Origin: Serinus canaria
Taxonomy: Eukaryota; Chordata; Aves; Passeriformes; Fringillidae
Assembly: GCF_022539315.1 (NCBI RefSeq)
Contig: NC_066313.1
Span: 66,963,934 to 67,027,933, forward strand
Reading direction: 5' to 3'
DNA length: 64,000 nt
Numbering within the stretch: position 1 is the stretch's first letter; every line of letters begins with the position of its first letter. The position numbers and the translations under genes were made by a program. The notes beneath the pieces were generated by a model. It saw only the letters and a list, made by a program, of their open reading frames with translations. It was not told the DNA's origin and ran no database searches. This document shows, piece by piece, positions 23,923 to 37,300 of this stretch.

Positions 23923-26189
23923 TGTGTGCCACAGTTACATCCTGCAGTTATGCTTTTCTGGCAGATACACTGATTTCTTTGGCTCTGTCTGTGCTTTTGT
24001 ATCAGCTGGGGTCTCAAAGTTGCACTGTAGCCCCAACTACCCAGCTGTCACCACCAGGTTGATTCCTGCACCCACCCTGGTCCAGAGCAGACCAACTGCC
24101 CTGCCCAGAAAGGATGGCCAGACAAAAGCTCCCAAATCTTAAATCCAAAAAAGGCCCCAAAGCCATCAGTTTCAGCTACTTCACTCTGAAGAGTAGAAGA
24201 CCAATACAGCAGAGCTGTCAGACTACAACTTCTGCATTTCATGGAGACATAGAGTGGAACAAGGGAAAAGGACTACAAAGAAGCAGTAAATTGGGCAAAG
24301 GCAAACAGAAATCCAAGAAACAGAGTGTTTTGTCTGTCCTTAGACATGTATTGTTCCTATCTATTCATCTTTTTTTTTCCTATAGGTATCTCACTGTCAC
24401 CTTCTGAGTGCTTGCTTGTATCACATCTCTATATCCATTCTGTCTCATACCAGCTCTCCAAATTTCTCATTCACTTATTTTCAGTTTCATGTAATCTGCA
24501 CCAATTTCCTGCACGTAATCCCCTGGGTTATGTACAACAGTCAGCAAGAACATCCTCTGTGGAAGTACCCTGCAGTTAAATACATTTTCTTGTAAAAGAA
24601 ACAGAAAGATTTAGCAGAAACTGTTGGTATCCATGATATTTTTGTCTGGGCTCACAGTGTGTAGCTGAGGAGAGAACCAGATCCAGGACCTGTACAGGTA
24701 TAGTCAGAGCAAATTGTTTCTCCACACATGCTTTGGAGACAGCCTGTAGAAGGATCTAGGGCTTCTCACAGCAGAACAGGGCACTAGTGGGTTATTACAC
24801 ATCCTGGCCTGGGAAGTGTACCAACATTCTTTCTCAATTCAAAAAATTTTGAAACGTGAAGAACTTCAACTTTTATTGACTGAGATCCTGAACACCTTTT
24901 AAAGTGTGTTTTCTTCCTCATGATTTTTTTTTTAAAAAAGGGAGTGTATCATGCTTCATATGCACATTGGCCCAAACATAATTGTTCAGAAAATACAGAA
25001 ACACATAGCAAAGAGTCATTCTTCATTGACTTTTTTCCCCATCTTCATATTATATCTATTTCTCCCCATCTTCTGGTTCCTTTTCCTGATAACTCTCTCA
25101 GACACATCATTCTCTTGCCAGTAACAATCCTGAGCAATGAAGCTAGAAAATCCTTAGAGTTTGCCTTTTGGTTCTTCATCCTGTCACCTTTCCTAATGTC
25201 ACACTGATGTCTTTTTGGACTTGTTTGGTAGACCTTCCTCCCTTGCCAAAAAAGGATACAGTGGCAAAAATCTCAGCAACTTACTGTGTGAGTCTGATTT
25301 TAAGGATCCAAGTCATCTTAACTCCTGCTAGAGCGTGCTTTAAGTGAAGGTCATCTTTCCCTTAGAAATCAAGGTCAACATGATATCTCAGCCTGGGTTT
25401 AGATATAGCTAACAAAGTCTTAAATCTTTGGGTACATGGAAGGTTTTTCACCTGATGCTTTGTCAAATACTGAAGGAGAGCTTTTTGATGCTCCATTATT
25501 TCCAGTAATGGAATTGTTGCCATAACCTAGTGTGGCAATTTTTCTTTTTATGCTAGGGCTAAAAGGGCTTAGGGAGACTAGGATTATAGCAAGTCTTGAT
25601 TAAATCTTACACTGAAAAGTTTTTCAGATTTATTCTACAAATTAAAGTAATGATCAGTACCTGTTTTACAAAAACTGGTACTAACCCTCAGCTTCTAATT
25701 TTTCAAGACAGATTAGTAATAACTGGAATTTTAATGAAATGTATAGTTGGATAGGTGTAGAGAGCATGTAAATATACAGATCTAATTTATGCGATTGAAA
25801 TTCTTGTTAGAGGGATGACAAATTCTTTCTCATATAGAAAAACCTATAGAAACATCTTTAAATATGATTTGGCCTATAAACTGAACTCCAATGAGACTAG
25901 ATTGTTGCTGTACAGAACTGCAGCTGGAAGCACCTGCCATTCCACAGCTGTCATCAAAGGACATCATTCAGAACTTCACAGAAAACCTCACTGTCACAGT
26001 TTTATAAGCACAACTGATGCATAAAACGGTTTGATATCTGCCTCACCATTTTTAAGTGTGGTCACTTGCATGATCATCAAGATGCATGATCACTCTAAAT
26101 TGATGTACAAATAATCACAAAATCACTTCTGCATGTTGTCTTGAACCTTTGTAACATTAAGAATCGGGACTATGAGTTTTTTGCCTAAG

Positions 26190-26760
26190 TGAAAACTCAC
26201 TGCCCTAAGTTACGTGAATTCATTTCAGCTTTGTATATGCATTCAAAATAAATGAATTTGCATTTTTAAAAGGTAAAATATTCACCATCCAAATTAATAA
26301 TACTTTCATTAAAAATATATTTTAAATATTCTCTGGGTAGCATTTGAATTTGAAGCCATCATTAGTGGATTCTGTTTCAGCTTGGAGTCTTTTTATTTTT
26401 TGTAATGTCTATCCTATTCATTTTAAATTTTGAGCATGAAAGCATTTCCCCCACTATTTGAACCAAGCTGTTATTAAGGGATTGAAGTTTTCTGGTGAAT
26501 GAAGAAGTCCAACTGCTTTTCATGACAAAGTTGGTAATTAGAAGGCCAATTTAATGGTGAATCAGGCAGAAATATTCAAACCATGACAAATTACTTTAAT
26601 AATACAGCTTGCAATGCTTGAACAGAAATAAATTTCACTTCTGAAACTCTCGCCTTTTTCTGCCTGCCTGGAAGATAAAACTGTCCATGAGGTATTTTGT
26701 ACCCTTTATTCAGTAAAGCTTTTACTAGAACTTAAGCAGGCCAAATAGCTTGCAAATGCA
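26190..26760. promoter_or_regulatory. Candidate conserved non-coding element
   Basis: Repeat-free AT-rich stretch with dense homeodomain/POU-like words: AATGAATTTGCAT near 26250, CCAAATTAATAATAC near 26289-26303, GGTAATTAGAAGGCCAATTTA near 26532, and CAAATTACTTTAATAATAC near 26587. The mix of such words with complex unique sequence resembles deeply conserved enhancers. The judgement is by eye and could be wrong, because AT-rich DNA produces TAAT words by chance. Confidence 0.27.
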
Positions 26761-28992
26761 AAAACATTATTCAAGTTCTTATGATTTTTTACCTGAAGGT
26801 AAGCTGTGTTGAGAATTCTGTATTACTCAAAGATTTATTTTTTTTACATCCTGCTTAAACACTGCAATAGTGTTTTATTGTTTTATCTCTGACTTGCAGC
26901 ATTAGCAATAGTCTACATGGGCTTCAAAACTGAAAGCTAATTTCAGTGTTTGTCATAAGTTTGTTAAGGCCACATGCATTCCACAGTTTGAAAAATTTCA
27001 TTATTCTGTCCATGCTGGGGCTTCGTAATTGGATAGTAAGGATGTTCAAAGACTAATTTAGTGAATTGCACAATATTTTAAATGGAATTATGCAGGTTTA
27101 TGGGGCCTCAGGGGATTGAGCTAGGAGCCTCTTGAGAAAATCTGTTTATCAGTAAATGATATTAGCAGCTTTCACCTAGCTTTTGTCTTCATTAAATTGC
27201 TGCTCTTCCAATTGAGGGTCACATCTGAGGACTGCTTTGATAATTTGTCATTATTGTCTTGTTTATTGGAGCATAAAGTTGATACAGCAAAGGTTGTGCT
27301 GTTTATATACAATGTGCAAAGAAGTTTTACCTACCAGCCCTGCCAATCTTTTATCATGGCAAAACATGTCAGGACACAAGAAATTGTAACTTGTCCAGTT
27401 TTCTAATATATTCTAAATCAGCACATCCCCTATATTTAATTTCCTAATATTTTCTAATTGCATGCAACTTTTTATACTCCAGTTTATATAAGATTGTGTT
27501 TTCTTTCCTGCTGTCATTTTTAACTGATGGTCTGAAATATTTCTTTTTTTTAAATGAAGAATTTTTTTTCTTGTTCACTGCTGCTTTTCCAATACTCTGG
27601 ATTTACCCCAGTGTAAATGTGACCAGGGTTTGTCCCATCTATTGAATTTAATTTCCCATAAAATAGTGCATGCAGCAGACTTGGCCCATATTTTAAAGCA
27701 CCAAGGCCACATTTACATTATTGTTTACAGAATATAGTTCCAGTAAAAAGCCATTTCAATACTTCTATTTATGGGAAGAATAATCGTAGATATAGGCTGT
27801 ATCATCCAATCATTTGTTTCCTTTCATGGTCCCAACACCAAAGAAAAACTGTGATTTCTCCAACAGTAACTATAGGTGAGACGCATCAATCCTATAGCCT
27901 ATATAGATTGAGAGACTATTGCCCAGCCTTAGACATGTGTTTTCAGGGCCCCTGTCAGTGAATTATGTACCCTTTCAAATTTTATTTATGTGTAGGGATC
28001 ATATACTTTTTATAACATGTATGAATTAGACTTATTTAAAGCACTTGAAAAGGCTTGGCAGTATTGCTACATTTTTTATGATTAAATTATCCTGCAGCCT
28101 GATGTGGGAGTGCAAGAGCACTCTTCTTGTTATATTTTATACTAGTTTCCTGAGAAAAACTGAAACATCTGAACTTAAAATAAAGCAAGTTTTTACCAAA
28201 GCACTTAAATGGGGGATAATTTGAGGGCTTGTTTGTTTGCTTCTAAGAACCAAACATAAAATAACCCCAAACAAATATATATATATTTTATTACAAAGAC
28301 AGTATGTTCTTGACAAGCACTAATCTTCATCAGTAGTTGCCTGCAACTACATCAAATGAAACCCTTCCTACAGCAAATTTTTTCTTCTTAGGAACTTGTG
28401 GCTGGAAAGTGATTTCAATATCAAACCAGATTTTATTGATTTATGAGATTTCACTTTTCAATGCACTTTTCAGTTTTACATTTTGTGAAGGGGATTCAGA
28501 TGTCGAAACTCAGGGCAAAACCTTAGATCCTACTCATGATCCAAGTTGGTCTTCCAGCCTTAAAGGTTAATCTTGACTGGTCTGGAGATATTATGGAAAA
28601 ATATCCTATGAGATTTCCAATGAGACAGAGCATCCCAAATTACCACAGCAGTCTGTAGCTCACTCTGGGTTGTTATACACAAGTGCTTTGTACACTCTGG
28701 TCACAAGCCACCAGTTCATCCTTTCATGTTTTCTCTTTTTGTCTTATTTTTCCGTGCATTGTTTTGTTTTCCAGCATCTCCGTTCCCCGAGACACTCAGA
28801 TTTGATATCCCCACTTACCCCCTCAAATTAACTCAAAATGTTTTCCCAGCTTAATTTATCATACCTCTCAACCCTCTGTTATCTTTGCCCTATCAGTTCT
28901 CTTTCCTTGCCTGCTCTGAATGTTGCCCAGAAAACCCAACAACCTCCGTGGAGTCAAAGTCCAAATTTCAATACAGCCATAAAGGTGAAGAT
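26761..28992. other. Non-coding DNA, possible ancient repeat at 27.6 kb
   Basis: No gene recognised. The stretch holds the ancient-repeat relic at 27596-27642 and an (AT)n patch near 28277-28289. The sequence around 27640-27740 (ATAGTGCATGCAGCAGACTT and GGCCACATTTACATTATTG) is complex and repeat-free and may belong to the same relic or to a conserved element. Confidence 0.6.
27596..27642. repeat. Relic of an ancient amniote interspersed repeat
   Basis: CTGGATTTACCCCAGTGTAA followed by ATGTGACCAGGGTTTG follows a motif widespread in reptile and bird non-coding DNA ('ggatttacaccagtgtaa...gagatcagaatctggcc'). A reverse-oriented counterpart may lie at 49097-49160. The family name is not known to me. 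The match covers under 50 bases, so this is tentative. Confidence 0.35.
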
Positions 28993-29062
28993 TGCAGCGC
29001 AGTGGTTGAACTCAATGGTCTTAGAAGTTCTATTCCAATCCTAATTGTTCCAGAATTCTGTG
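28993..29062 (+). mobile_element. CR1 LINE 3' tail fragment
   Basis: GCAGTGGTTGAACTCAATGG, then TCTTAGAAGTTCTATTCCAA and TCCTAATTG...AGAATTCTGTG follow the terminal part of the CR1 3' UTR ('ggttggactcgatgatctta...ttccaaccttaatgattctgtg'). Only the last 70 or so bases of the element are present. It contributes to, but does not validate, a 131-codon open frame crossing it on the + strand. Confidence 0.8.
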
Positions 29063-32000
29063 CAAGCAAGCCCTGCTGCCTGGATTATATCAGTAATTCA
29101 ACGAATATTTTTAGTTTTATGTGCTCCTGTGCACAATTTTATGCCTTTAAACATTTGCTGGTTTTGGCTCCTTGCTTGATGTTTTCATGTCCTGTTCTTG
29201 TGCTGCTGGAGAAAGAGTCTGAGAAAGTGAGGGGGCTATTTAAACTCAACTACAAGGTATATCTTACTTATTTTGAGTAGGAAAACCTCTTGTAATTGAC
29301 AAAATGTAAATAGCAATGATAGTGTGGGTGTGAGATCCTGAAGATGTTATCTGATACAGATTCAATACAAAAAGCTTGTGGAAAAATGCAATGGTTCCAT
29401 TATTCTTTTATTTGGAAGAGAGTAAAACCAGTTCGGGCAGCTCCCACTTCTGTGTTTTCAAAGAGAACTGTCTCTCTCCTGTGACTACAAGAGGAATTGC
29501 ATTTCATGCACTTTTACTAAGCAGCAGCTATAAAACCTTTAGTAAGGGCTTACCTGGTCGTGTTTATTGTTTCTGCATCTTTTCCTTTCTTCTGAGACCA
29601 GAAGAGCTCCTTCTCTAGTTTTTTCTCTTGGTGAGGTATCAACTTTAGAAAATAGGAAAACAAAATGGTCCTGCTGCCCAATGTCTGTTAAAGTGCCATG
29701 CAGCAAGAGTGGTGGTATAAATGACTGAAGGAATGACAGACAGAAAGGTAATCTTCTCCCTCCATTTAACTTTGATTTTTGTTATCACTGGCAACAGGTT
29801 TCTTCTGCCTTGTGTCTGAAGTCCGATGTCATCAATTTTAAACGTTTCTGAATTTTGGACATTTGACTACAGCTGAGAAGGTCACAGAACCTGTTTGGTG
29901 TGAGTTCTCCAGCCATCACAGGCTGAAGGTTCCTCCAGTTTGCTCTTAGAAGAAAAAAGACAGCCAGTTAAGGGACGTGTGGAATTCAGGGTAAGGAGTC
30001 AGGCCGTGGTCTCAGGTAGTCTCGTTCAGCTCTTGGTGAAGGTGCCTAACTCCAGGAAAGGACAGGAGCTCAAGTATTTCTTTCCCTTTCATGCTTCCCA
30101 TTGGCCATTTCAGGTATTGAACATTTTCCCTTTTTCCACTTACTAATATGCTGCTTCTTGTACATCCTAATCTTAGATGCTAAGAATTTCCCACCCCATA
30201 GTGGAAAAAACTTTGGACCATAATTTGATTTTGTGAGTATTATGCAGGGAAACAACATATAAAAAGTAAGGATGGCATCACTGAGCATCATGGCTTTGCA
30301 ATTCTTTTCCAGATCTGCTCCTCACTGAACACATGGTATGGCAGTGACTCCCACAGATTCAGAAACTATGAATCAAATCTTTGTTACCACAAGAGATATT
30401 TGTAACTTATGACGCTATAAATGACACCTAAGGCATCCATATCCCAAAAAAAAATCAAGACAAAATTTACTGTAGGAACTCCCTGAGTTGGCCTTGAGAC
30501 AGCTGGCACTTGTGACAGGAGTCATGTAGTTATGGCAGAAGGGAGTCCAAATCTACCTGGGGCAAACTCCTAGCATGTAGATTGTCCTGAGCTCTGTGCT
30601 GCTGCAGGCATCAATGCAAGCCCGTCTTGTTAGCCTGCAACTTTAATAAGAGGATGCTCACACAATTTTGATAGTGCATATTCATGCATGATTTGTAAAG
30701 GTCAGAAATACATGTGTGGGGCTTCAGTGCAAATAATTTTCTTGTCTTATTAGAACTAAGCTACAGTATGCATGATGCTTGTTTTGCATGTGTGAAAATC
30801 ATTCTGATATGTAGAATAAATATTTTTAATAAAAAGGAGAGAAATATTGGACTATCTGCAAATATTCTGAGCATCTGAATGTGAAGCATTGTAGTAATAT
30901 GTTAGAAAAAACCATAAAACTTCAACAATTGATTTGAAAGAAAATTAAAATACTAAAGAACTTAAATATGAAAGTGAGATTACTATGGGGTACAATGAAA
31001 AAGTATAAACCTGTGACTCCCAACTGCAGTGAGGGCAGCTAAGCCATTGTGAATACAAGGACACACACTCGTTCTCTGTGTTAATCTGTTCTGTGTTTAC
31101 ATATGTGTTTTTCAATTCTTGTGGGACATCAAAATGGTAATGATTTCCTATTTTTGTAAACAAATGGAAATACAGCCTTTCATGACAGCTGTTACTTCGA
31201 AAATGATCTAAAATATTTATGCAAATTACAGATTTAAAAATCGTTTCGGTGAAGGTGTTTCCCATCCTTGAGAAAGATTCTGACAATCAAAACTAAAACC
31301 AAAAAAGCATCAGAGCCATGCCTGTTATTGTTCAGTCCATAACAAAGACAGCTGTACATGCCTTTACTGTGAGTAGCTTTTATCTGAGCAACCTTGCTTA
31401 GTAAAATTGGACAATTTATCACCCTGGTGCCTGCAGCAGTGTGCACTACATGCAAGTGATTAGTTTGCCACTTCAGCTACCAGCTTTGATACACCTCTGA
31501 GAAGCTTGCAGTCTGAATGGAAAGGTCAGCTTGGAGCTTAAACTAGCTCCCAGGCACCAGATGGCCAGGGGGACAAATAGTGGGCTGTGGTGTCTCCTGC
31601 CAATCTCAGCAGGAGTTGAGGCCTGGAGCATCTGAAGTTTGCTCTGCCCAACAACCCAGAAAAGAGGTTCTGATGCACTCTGGCATAAAAGGTAGAAGAG
31701 ATGAAGTTGGGCACCTACATGAGATCCCAGATGCCTCACATGGTCCACTGGCCTCCTGCAATTTATCTGTTTTCTCCTCCTGTAACTGTGTAAACTAATG
31801 AGAAGAGCCATGTCTCTAAGTTCAGCACTAACACTGGGAAGAATGAATATGAGTTTCTGGCTGTGATTTCTACATTTAATCCCACAAACCCCAGGAATCT
31901 GATAGATCTGAAGACCACAGTCTCTTTTGAGTCTTGCCCACTGCTCAGGATATCTGGGCAAACTTGCACTTCCAACACTTGCCGAGTGAATATGTGAGCC

Positions 32001-32175
32001 AAAGTTTTCAATCTCCCTGGCTTTCACACCCACCCTATTCAATTACATAATGCAAAACAACGTGTAACCATAATTTTAGGATACAGCCAGTCTGATCTGA
32101 GCTGAATAAATTATTTACAAGTCATTGTAGTTTTAGAAGCCCAAGACAAAAGTTCAAAGAAGGCTTTGCTCTGCC

Positions 32176-32240
32176 AAAATACAAAAAAACAAACAAACAA
32201 AAAAACAAAACAAAAAAAACCCCAAAAAAACCCCAAAAAA
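32176..32240. repeat. A-rich (CAAAA)n / CCCCAAAAAAA tract
   Basis: About 65 bases made only of A and C apart from the first bases. It has CAAA and CAAAA units, then two CCCCAAAAAA blocks. It is low-complexity sequence of a kind frequent in bird genomes. No retrocopy was seen next to it. Confidence 0.85.
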
Positions 32241-32459
32241 GCTGTAATAATAATTCTGGTTGCCTTTGAGGGGTAACAGTGGAAGTTCTCCTTGAATTTA
32301 CTAGCACCAGTAGTTATACTGTACACAGCTGGAAAGAAAGAAAAACAGAATTTTGAGTACTGGTGTAATTTTGACCAGTGAGCCAATAGAAGAGAAGGGG
32401 AGCTTCATTTTTTTTGAAGCTGTGATAGGCTTAGCGTTAATAACCATTTAATCTCAATT

Positions 32460-32506
32460 AAAAAAAACCAAACACACACACAAAAAAAAAAAGTAAAAGA
32501 AAAAAT
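32460..32506. repeat. A-rich tract with (CA)n
   Basis: A7, CCAAACACACACAC, A11 and further A-rich units over some 45 bases. Simple low-complexity sequence, about 220 bases from the preceding A/C tract. Confidence 0.85.
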
Positions 32507-33773
32507 TTTTGGCTGCAGCCTGAATGCTTATCCAACATGCTTTTTCCACACTTGTATTTCACTGGCATCATAGGAAACTTGGACTTGCATCTTCAGACGG
32601 TTCTGCTGGGCTCCTACATTCTAGGCACTGCTCAGATGTTTGCTGGGCATCTTGTGCCAACTTCCTGCCTGCTCACCAGCAAGTGCTCTGAGTTTCACAG
32701 CACTGTTCTTACAGACAGAGTTTCAGTGAGGGGGGTTCCCAGCTGCTCTCTGCAAGCTGCTTTGCAGTTTAGATTTTAGTTTGCAGTTTGTGTGTGCACA
32801 TGTTGCTTAATTTGATTTCTTTCCATAGCAACCGCATGGATAATTTTTGGATAGTAAGCTAGTATTGCAGGTTTGAACTTAGCCAGAACATTCTCATGCT
32901 AAAAGCTTTAAATCCTTTTTCTTTTTTTTTTGTCATCCTAAACAATAAATCTTGCAACAAATTTCCTTAGATCCAAAGTTTCTTTGTGAGATGTTATGTG
33001 TAAAATACTTAATTCTGTTGCAGATCTTTAATGTTTCAATACTTAATTTCATTACAGCAGGAAATTTCTTTTGAATTCTGCTCTTTAGAAAAAGGAAGTT
33101 TTAGGCCCTTGAAGACCCAATAAATTACTAAAACAGGGCAATTTATGATCTTCATGCATCTCTGCAAAGAAAATTCTCCCTCCAGGTAGACTCAGTCTGT
33201 CTAAGATTCAAAGATATTAGAGGCAATTTTATGAAAGGGATCATTAATTATAAGACATGAAATTTTAATAGGAGGGTTCTTTTTCCTGATATCTTGCATG
33301 AGCCAAGATCAAAGTAACTCCTGTATGTTGACCTAGTAAGCATGATAACTGAGCAGATCAGCTTCTCTGTCTGTCCTTTTTAACCTCAGAAAAATCACAG
33401 AAGGGATGTGTTTCAGAAGAAAGTGCATTTCAGTGTCATATATGTAACCACAGGAGATGGAAAAATGCTGATGCTTGTTCTGGACAGGAGAGACCTGGGT
33501 CCAAGCAGGGATGTTTAAGCACACTTGTCAGGACCAGGGTGAGTGTTCTGGGTGCCTTATCAAAGATGACCAAGACTTGCTTGTTGCATGGTCAGCTTGA
33601 CAAGATGCCCATCTGTACCTACTCCTTTATAACAGGGTCACTGAGACTGTTTTCCTTACACAAAACATCAGATACAAACCATGCTCCAGCCATTAATTAA
33701 CCCCATTGTGATAATCCAAACTTAGCTGCTTTTTCTGAACCCTCGTGCTCAAATACATGCAGGTTTTTTTCCA

Positions 33774-33971
33774 TTAAGGCTGAGACCAGTAGGGATTCAC
33801 ATCACTCTGCATCAGTGATGTTTTCTCTTCATTATTGGCCCCTCTTTCTATCTTTATGTCATCTGAAAACTTTATTAGTGATGATTTAATATTTAATTCC
33901 ACTTCATTGATAAAAATGTTAAGTAGAAATAAACCCACTGGAACTGAGCTAAAAATGCACCCGGTCAACAA
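33774..33971 (-). pseudogene. Reverse transcriptase remnant with FSDD box
   Basis: Of the 65 codons from the first Met, the middle section reads FLLNIFINEVELNIKSSLI, then KFSDDIKIERG. This is the classic CR1 sequence 'GPLLFNIFINDL...I...L.KFADDTK', holding the catalytic RT motif in which the two Asp bind metal. Ala of FADD is replaced by Ser. The preceding 'GVPQGSVL' block survives only as a degraded SSVPVGL. Most of the palm and all other domains are missing. Not functional; a fossil open frame. Confidence 0.88.
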
Positions 33972-34310
33972 TAATTAGTCATTTACAATTTCATCTGGAG
34001 AGCTATCAATTAAACTGGCTTTAATCTATTTAAATGGTGCTATATAACATATTGTTCTAATTTCATAATCAAAATGTCACAAGTCACTAAGTCAAATGTC
34101 TCACAGGAGTTTTAGTGTATTATATTCACGCAATTACCTTTGGTAGCTAAACTTCTAATCACATTACAGAATCAAGACCAAATTTCCAAGAGCCCATATT
34201 GATTTGCATTAATTGTATTATTGTGCTTTAATGCTTTTCTAATGAAGTTGAATATAATCTGTGACTTTGCACAGAACAATAAGTCTATTATTATCTTAGC
34301 CTTTTATTTT
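33774..34310 (-). mobile_element. Ancient CR1-clade LINE, reverse transcriptase region
   Basis: The - strand carries a decayed reverse transcriptase of a CR1/L3-type non-LTR retrotransposon. On the + strand, ATTGATAAAAATGTTAAGTAG and the text around 33990-34190 follow the reverse complement of the RT segment in old CR1 copies ('...caaatgtctcac...', '...aaacttctaatc...'). The coding end is shown by the 33774-33971 frame with its FxDD box. Upstream (34000-34310) the frame is broken repeatedly but nucleotide similarity persists. The copy lacks the ORF2 C-terminus and 3' tail on this side, so it is an internal fragment. It is clearly older than the copy at 9.3-9.9 kb. Confidence 0.85.
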
Positions 34311-37300
34311 AGGTTTTCTTCTATAAATTTTGATCTTCAAAGTAGTTTAGAGCTATTGAAAAGATAGCACCTGCACCTCAGGGTGATGCTCTTTTAGAAA
34401 TATTCTATTTTTTACATGCCAATCACCTGTTGATCTATTGTTGATTTATACTGGTGTCTGTGTTTTAACTGACTTGCTTTAGCACTTGAAGGCATTTCAT
34501 CACCCTTTAAAGAGACTCTATCACTGTTTTTTTCTCACCTTTAAAAAGACTTGCTTGTTGAACATTTCTGCCTTTTCAGTGTTACTGCTCAGATTGTATA
34601 GTACCAACCAAGTAATTTTTTTGGGGTTTCTTTTGTTGGTTCACTTCAAAAATTCCTTTCTGTTACATTTAATTCTGCTTGTCACAGTTTCTCATTGTGT
34701 CTTTTAACTTTCCTTATCCAGTTTCTTCAGTATCTAAATTTTCATGTACATTCGGCTCATATAAAATTCTTTTTACTTGTGTTTTATAGTGATAATCTGT
34801 ACTTTGAAGTTAGTGTATCTCAAAAGCACCTAATACTTTGATACTAACAAACAAACATAAGTTTATGGAGAAACACTAATTTATCCATATTTAAAATTGC
34901 AAATCTTTTCCACCATGGATCTCTGATTTTGGTATTCATCTTCAAATGTAAAATAAATATATATTTTATACACATACATATGCTTCCTAGTGCTGTATGC
35001 AGTCCTCATCTGAGGTAGAATTTCCTATCAGGTTTTAAGAAATATACACACATGGTTAATAAATTATGAGATCTTAAATATCTATGTCTTCTTCAGAATA
35101 ATAATAAAAAGGCTAAGATTTACTTTTGCTGAGCAGAAAAAGAATGGGAGAGAGACTATAGGATTCATATGTTTGATATCAAAGCACAAGAGTGATATTC
35201 CTCTGAGGAAATGCTGAGTTGCCTCACTATACGTTGGCAATTCATCAGGACACAGAAGTCCTCACTTGTTGAGATCTGCATGAGGTAAAGGAAACCAAAC
35301 CATTAAAGGCAGCACTTCAGGGATGCGTTTATTTTGTAATGAGTACCTGGATTGATAGTATGGAGTTGGGACTGGGCAGGTTGAGTTCCAGCCTGGGGAG
35401 GGCTTGCAGGGATGCAGGGGCTGGGTACTCGAGGGTGAAAACCATTTTGCTTCTGCATCACAATCCACCTGTACTCCACTACTAGCCAGGGCAGCTGCTG
35501 TCATGCACGTGATCCCATATTCCAGATGGCAATAAGGGGCAAGACAAAAGCAAGGACACTTGTATCTGCTTAAGTGGTTTACTTAGATCTGCTTTAGTTG
35601 TTTACCTCTGAAAATGATTTATTTCTTCAACACCAATGATCCTTCAAGTAGAAACATCTAATAGGAATATCAGGATAAACCAAGGAACAGGCTCGTAGGC
35701 GAGAAGTTACTCATGCCAGAACTGCCCCAGCTTGCCCAGCCTGATAATTCTCTCTTGCTTAGCTTAACTGGTAAAAAGGGAGTAGGAGCGATATCTCCTT
35801 GGAAGTGCATCCACCAGGAGGATGAAATTTTGCTCCTATTTTTGCTTTTCTACAGAGCACTGAACACCTCCTGCAGAGTGGCACAGGTTCAGCAATGCAT
35901 GTGAAGAAGGCCAGTGGTCTCCCTTCCCACATGTACCTCACACATGCAGGGTGTGAGGCTGCACACCATAAGGCCAAACAGGTTAAATCATGATCTCCCA
36001 GTTTCTGAACTAGCACTGTAAGAAATCATTAATTAATTAGAGGGATAAATTACTTTTTATGAAAGAGAATGCCTGTGGATTTGAGTGTTGCTACTGCAAC
36101 AGATCAGGTGTGATCCTGTATCTAACATGTCAAGTTTAGCATGGGACTTAAGCAGAGGAAACTCAGCAGGTGATGTCTCAATGGCTTTATGATGCCCGGA
36201 GGTGCAGCCATCACCAGGCAACAGACTTTAGTCACTCAAATAAATTTTATAGTCAAACCAGAAGCATGCTTAGTGTCTCAGACATTTCTGTGGTGGCTGC
36301 AGGCTTTTGTGCATCATGCTCCACTTCTGGGACCAGGCATCCAAGCCTTTATTTGTCCTCCAGTGCTGCTGCTACTGCATGCAGTGTATCCCCAGCCACA
36401 CTCCACACAAGCTCTAACAGAAAAGCTGCCAGCATTTGCTCAGCAGATGCTTTTGCTGAGTTTGCTGTAACTGGGTCCTCCAGAGTATTGTACAGCTTTT
36501 TCCAAGTGTAATAATTAGGATTTTTTGGACCAGTAGGACAAGCTGATTGCCATTAGCAGTGCCTTTTTCTCCTTATTACCACATGTGCACTAGTGTTTGT
36601 TTTTGTTATTGTAAAAGTAAAGTATGACTGCATTTTCCTCTCTTCCTTTTGATCCTAATGCTCAGTTTGCCCCTGAACTTGTGATATCCCCCCTCCATTT
36701 CACAGTGTTTGATCTAGCTATCTAAAATCAGGGAATAGATGAGATCTCAGCATCCACAGCACCATGTTAAGAATCTGAATTGGAGAGCAAAGACTTTTCC
36801 TTGCTTCAGTTTTATCACTTCAGCAGAAAGACAGGTGAGTTCATAGTGAAGAATGTGATTCAAGCTATAGCACATCTTAGTTTCCATAAATCTCTTATGG
36901 CCCCTTCTGTTGCTGGTACAGCCTTGTGTTGAATTTCCATCCCTTGGAAGCAAAAGCTCAATTGAGGCAGCTGTAGATCCTCAGTCTTCCTTTGATACAC
37001 AGCAGTGCTACACAGCCAGGTGTACAGCCAGAATCCTTGGGAACCAATTTTTACAACCTTTACCATAGATGTAGGCTCACCTGAAGATACCCCATGCTTT
37101 CATGAGATCTATATTTATGCACAAATCACATAGGAACTAGAATAAAAGATTACTCTGTAGTCTTCTCATCTAACTGGCAGCATGATGCACAAGTCATCAC
37201 CACAGCATCATCCTTCTTTTGCCCCATTCTGTGATTAGAAACTGCTTGAAGGACTTTCATGTCTAGGTGACTTAATATGATATTGATTTCTATTTTTCAT

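Larger units (their letters stand above)
21693..26189. other. Non-coding DNA, small repeats only
   Basis: No gene or named transposon was recognised. Contents noted: A-rich patches near 21838-21960, a C-run/A-rich patch at 22238-22265, a 17-bp palindrome at 22604-22620, a pyrimidine-rich patch near 23625-23680, and a 14-bp perfect tandem duplication at 23895-23922. Overlapping open frames at 23.6-24.4 kb on both strands show no motifs. Confidence 0.65.
29063..33773. other. Non-coding DNA with A-rich patches
   Basis: No named gene or transposon was recognised. It includes the longest open frame of the window (189 codons, 31473-32042, - strand), discussed as a finding and not accepted as a gene, and A/C-rich low-complexity tracts at 32176-32240 and 32460-32506. 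The 31.5-32.05 kb segment is less AT-rich than its surroundings and may be an unrecognised old repeat. Confidence 0.6.

Noticed and set aside
23555..24407. Cluster of overlapping open frames up to 129 codons on both strands
   Set aside because: Mutually overlapping in different frames, with no motif and no codon-usage signal visible.
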